DNA of 5,882 nucleotides from Pseudorhodobacter antarcticus (GTDB lineage Bacteria; Pseudomonadota; Alphaproteobacteria; Rhodobacterales; Rhodobacteraceae): assembly GCA_945861995.1 (NCBI GenBank), contig CAMAWZ010000160.1:1-5882 (forward strand), given 5' to 3'. Position numbers and translations under genes: made by a program. The notes beneath the pieces were generated by a model. That model was not told the DNA's origin and searched no databases. It saw only the letters and a program-made list of their open reading frames with translations. This document shows, one piece after another, positions 4,979-5,882 of the stretch (the first letter of the stretch is position 1; each line of letters opens with the position of its first letter).

Positions 4979-5882
4979 ATGGCAGGAAATGGCGGCCCTT
5001 GGGGTGCAGGCGGCGGCGGAAACGGCGGCGATGGCGACAATCGCGGCACGAACGGGGCCAATCGCCCCCCACCGCGCAGGCCAAACGAGCCTGGCCAAAT
5101 GCCTGAAATTGACGAGCTGATGAAGCGCGGCCAAGAACAACTGCGCGTTCTGATGGGCGGTCGCGGCGGCGCCAACCGCACGGGCGGCGAGGGTGGCGGC
5201 GATATGAACCCGCTGTTTAGCAAACGGGGCCTTGCGCTGGGCGGTCTTTTGGCCGTGGCGGCTTGGGGCTTTATGTCATTTTACACCGTCAAACCCGAAG
5301 AGAGCAGCGTCGAGCTGTTTTTGGGTAAATTCAGCGGCATGGGTGTCGAAGGTCTAAACTTTGCCCCTTGGCCGCTGGTCACTGCGGAAATCGTGCAAAC
5401 CACACGCCAACGCGGCACGGTTATTGGGTCGGGCGCGAATGGCGAAATGGACAATGGCCTGATGCTGACGCGCGATCAGAACATCGTCGATATTCAGTTT
5501 GAAGTGGTCTGGAACATCAACGATCCTTCCAAATATCTGTTTAACTTGGCCGATCCCGAAGACACGATCCGCGCCGTGTCCGAATCTGCCATGCGCGACA
5601 TTATCGCGCGCAGCGAACTGGCCCCCGTGCTGAACCGCGATCGCGGCGTGATCGCCACCGATTTGCAGACGGCGGTGCAATCTACACTTGATAGCTACAA
5701 TTCGGGCATTGCGGTGATCCGCGTCAACTTTGACCGCGCCGACCCGCCCGCCGAAGTGATCGACGCATTCCGCGAGGTGCAGGCCGCCCAGCAGGAACGT
5801 GACCGTCTGGAAAAAGAGGCTGATGCCTATGCCAACAACGTAACCGCTGGCGCGCGCGGTCAAGCCGCTCAGCTGCGTCAAG
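4979..5882 (+). CDS. hflK: Membrane protease modulator HflK (SPFH/band 7 family); 3' end cut by the window
   Basis: HflK with HflC forms the large inner-membrane complex that surrounds and restrains the FtsH protease; most of the protein faces the periplasm. The 301 complete codons seen are about 70% of a typical ~400 residue protein. In order: a Gly/Asn/Pro-rich disordered N-terminus (1-40); the conserved short helix PEIDELMKRGQEQL (42-55); another Gly-rich linker; one transmembrane segment (about 84-103); the SPFH start YTVKPEESSVELFLGKF (102-118); the band 7 domain to about 255, including DQNIVDIQFEVVWNINDP; then PPAEVIDAFREVQAAQQERD and the start of the long charged helix with EADAYANNVTAGARG, matching EAYANEVVPKARG in E. 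coli HflK. ATG at 4979 has GAGG seven bases upstream. hflC is expected next, outside the window. Confidence 0.95.
   Translation, partial: MAGNGGPWGAGGGGNGGDGDNRGTNGANRPPPRRPNEPGQMPEIDELMKRGQEQLRVLMGGRGGANRTGGEGGGDMNPLFSKRGLALGGLLAVAAWGFMSFYTVKPEESSVELFLGKFSGMGVEGLNFAPWPLVTAEIVQTTRQRGTVIGSGANGEMDNGLMLTRDQNIVDIQFEVVWNINDPSKYLFNLADPEDTIRAVSESAMRDIIARSELAPVLNRDRGVIATDLQTAVQSTLDSYNSGIAVIRVNFDRADPPAEVIDAFREVQAAQQERDRLEKEADAYANNVTAGARGQAAQLRQ

Noticed and set aside
4431..5084. 217-codon open frame on the minus strand opposite gor and the hflK start
   Set aside because: It covers the complement of the Gor dimerisation domain, the gap and the HflK start, and has low-complexity composition. It is a shadow frame.
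4917..5120. Possible leader ORF ahead of hflK (ATG at 4917)
   Set aside because: It runs out of frame into hflK for over 140 bases, lacks a good ribosome binding site and is not recognisable as a protein.
5354..5881. 175-codon open frame on the minus strand opposite hflK
   Set aside because: The plus strand here encodes a textbook HflK SPFH domain; the antisense frame shows no domain.
1..5882. Frequent GCGCGC runs as a special element
   Set aside because: They are spread through all genes and mostly encode Ala-Arg codon pairs; they look like genome-wide composition rather than a local feature.

Overview
The window looks like ordinary chromosome of an alphaproteobacterium, most probably a member of the Rhodobacterales/Rhodobacteraceae. 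The grounds are the GC-rich sequence with many GCGCGC runs, the alphaproteobacterial style of RpiA (with a C-terminal tail), Gor and HflK, and the gene neighbourhood. This is inferred from protein character, not from a database search. Nearly all of it is coding. No tRNA, rRNA, CRISPR array, insertion sequence or phage gene was seen.

Layout. Minus strand (read right to left from about 2532): two adjacent glutathione S-transferase (GST) family genes, 1852-2532 and 1025-1756, then sdaA, a single-chain iron-sulfur L-serine ammonia-lyase that starts at 971 and runs off the left edge. Gaps of 95 and 53 bases with no visible terminator suggest one GST-GST-sdaA transcript. Plus strand: rpiA (2711-3499), gor (3492-4871, overlapping rpiA by 8 bases) and, after 107 bases, hflK (from 4979 off the right edge; hflC is expected next).

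The two arms diverge from a 178-base intergenic region (2533-2710), the only sizeable non-coding stretch. It holds an AT-rich patch that reads as a -10 hexamer on both strands, a tandem 24-base repeat in which each copy carries a perfect 6-base hairpin, and a near-perfect 16-base palindrome just before the ribosome binding site of the first GST gene.

Functionally the centre is a glutathione neighbourhood. Gor regenerates reduced glutathione with NADPH, RpiA works in the pentose phosphate pathway that supplies NADPH in many bacteria, and the two GSTs may use the glutathione. HflK (membrane protease regulation) and SdaA (serine catabolism) flank this core and have no obvious direct role in it. 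I found no clear undescribed system. The best leads are the tandem GST paralogues with atypical active-site regions and the repeat/hairpin/palindrome leader ahead of them.
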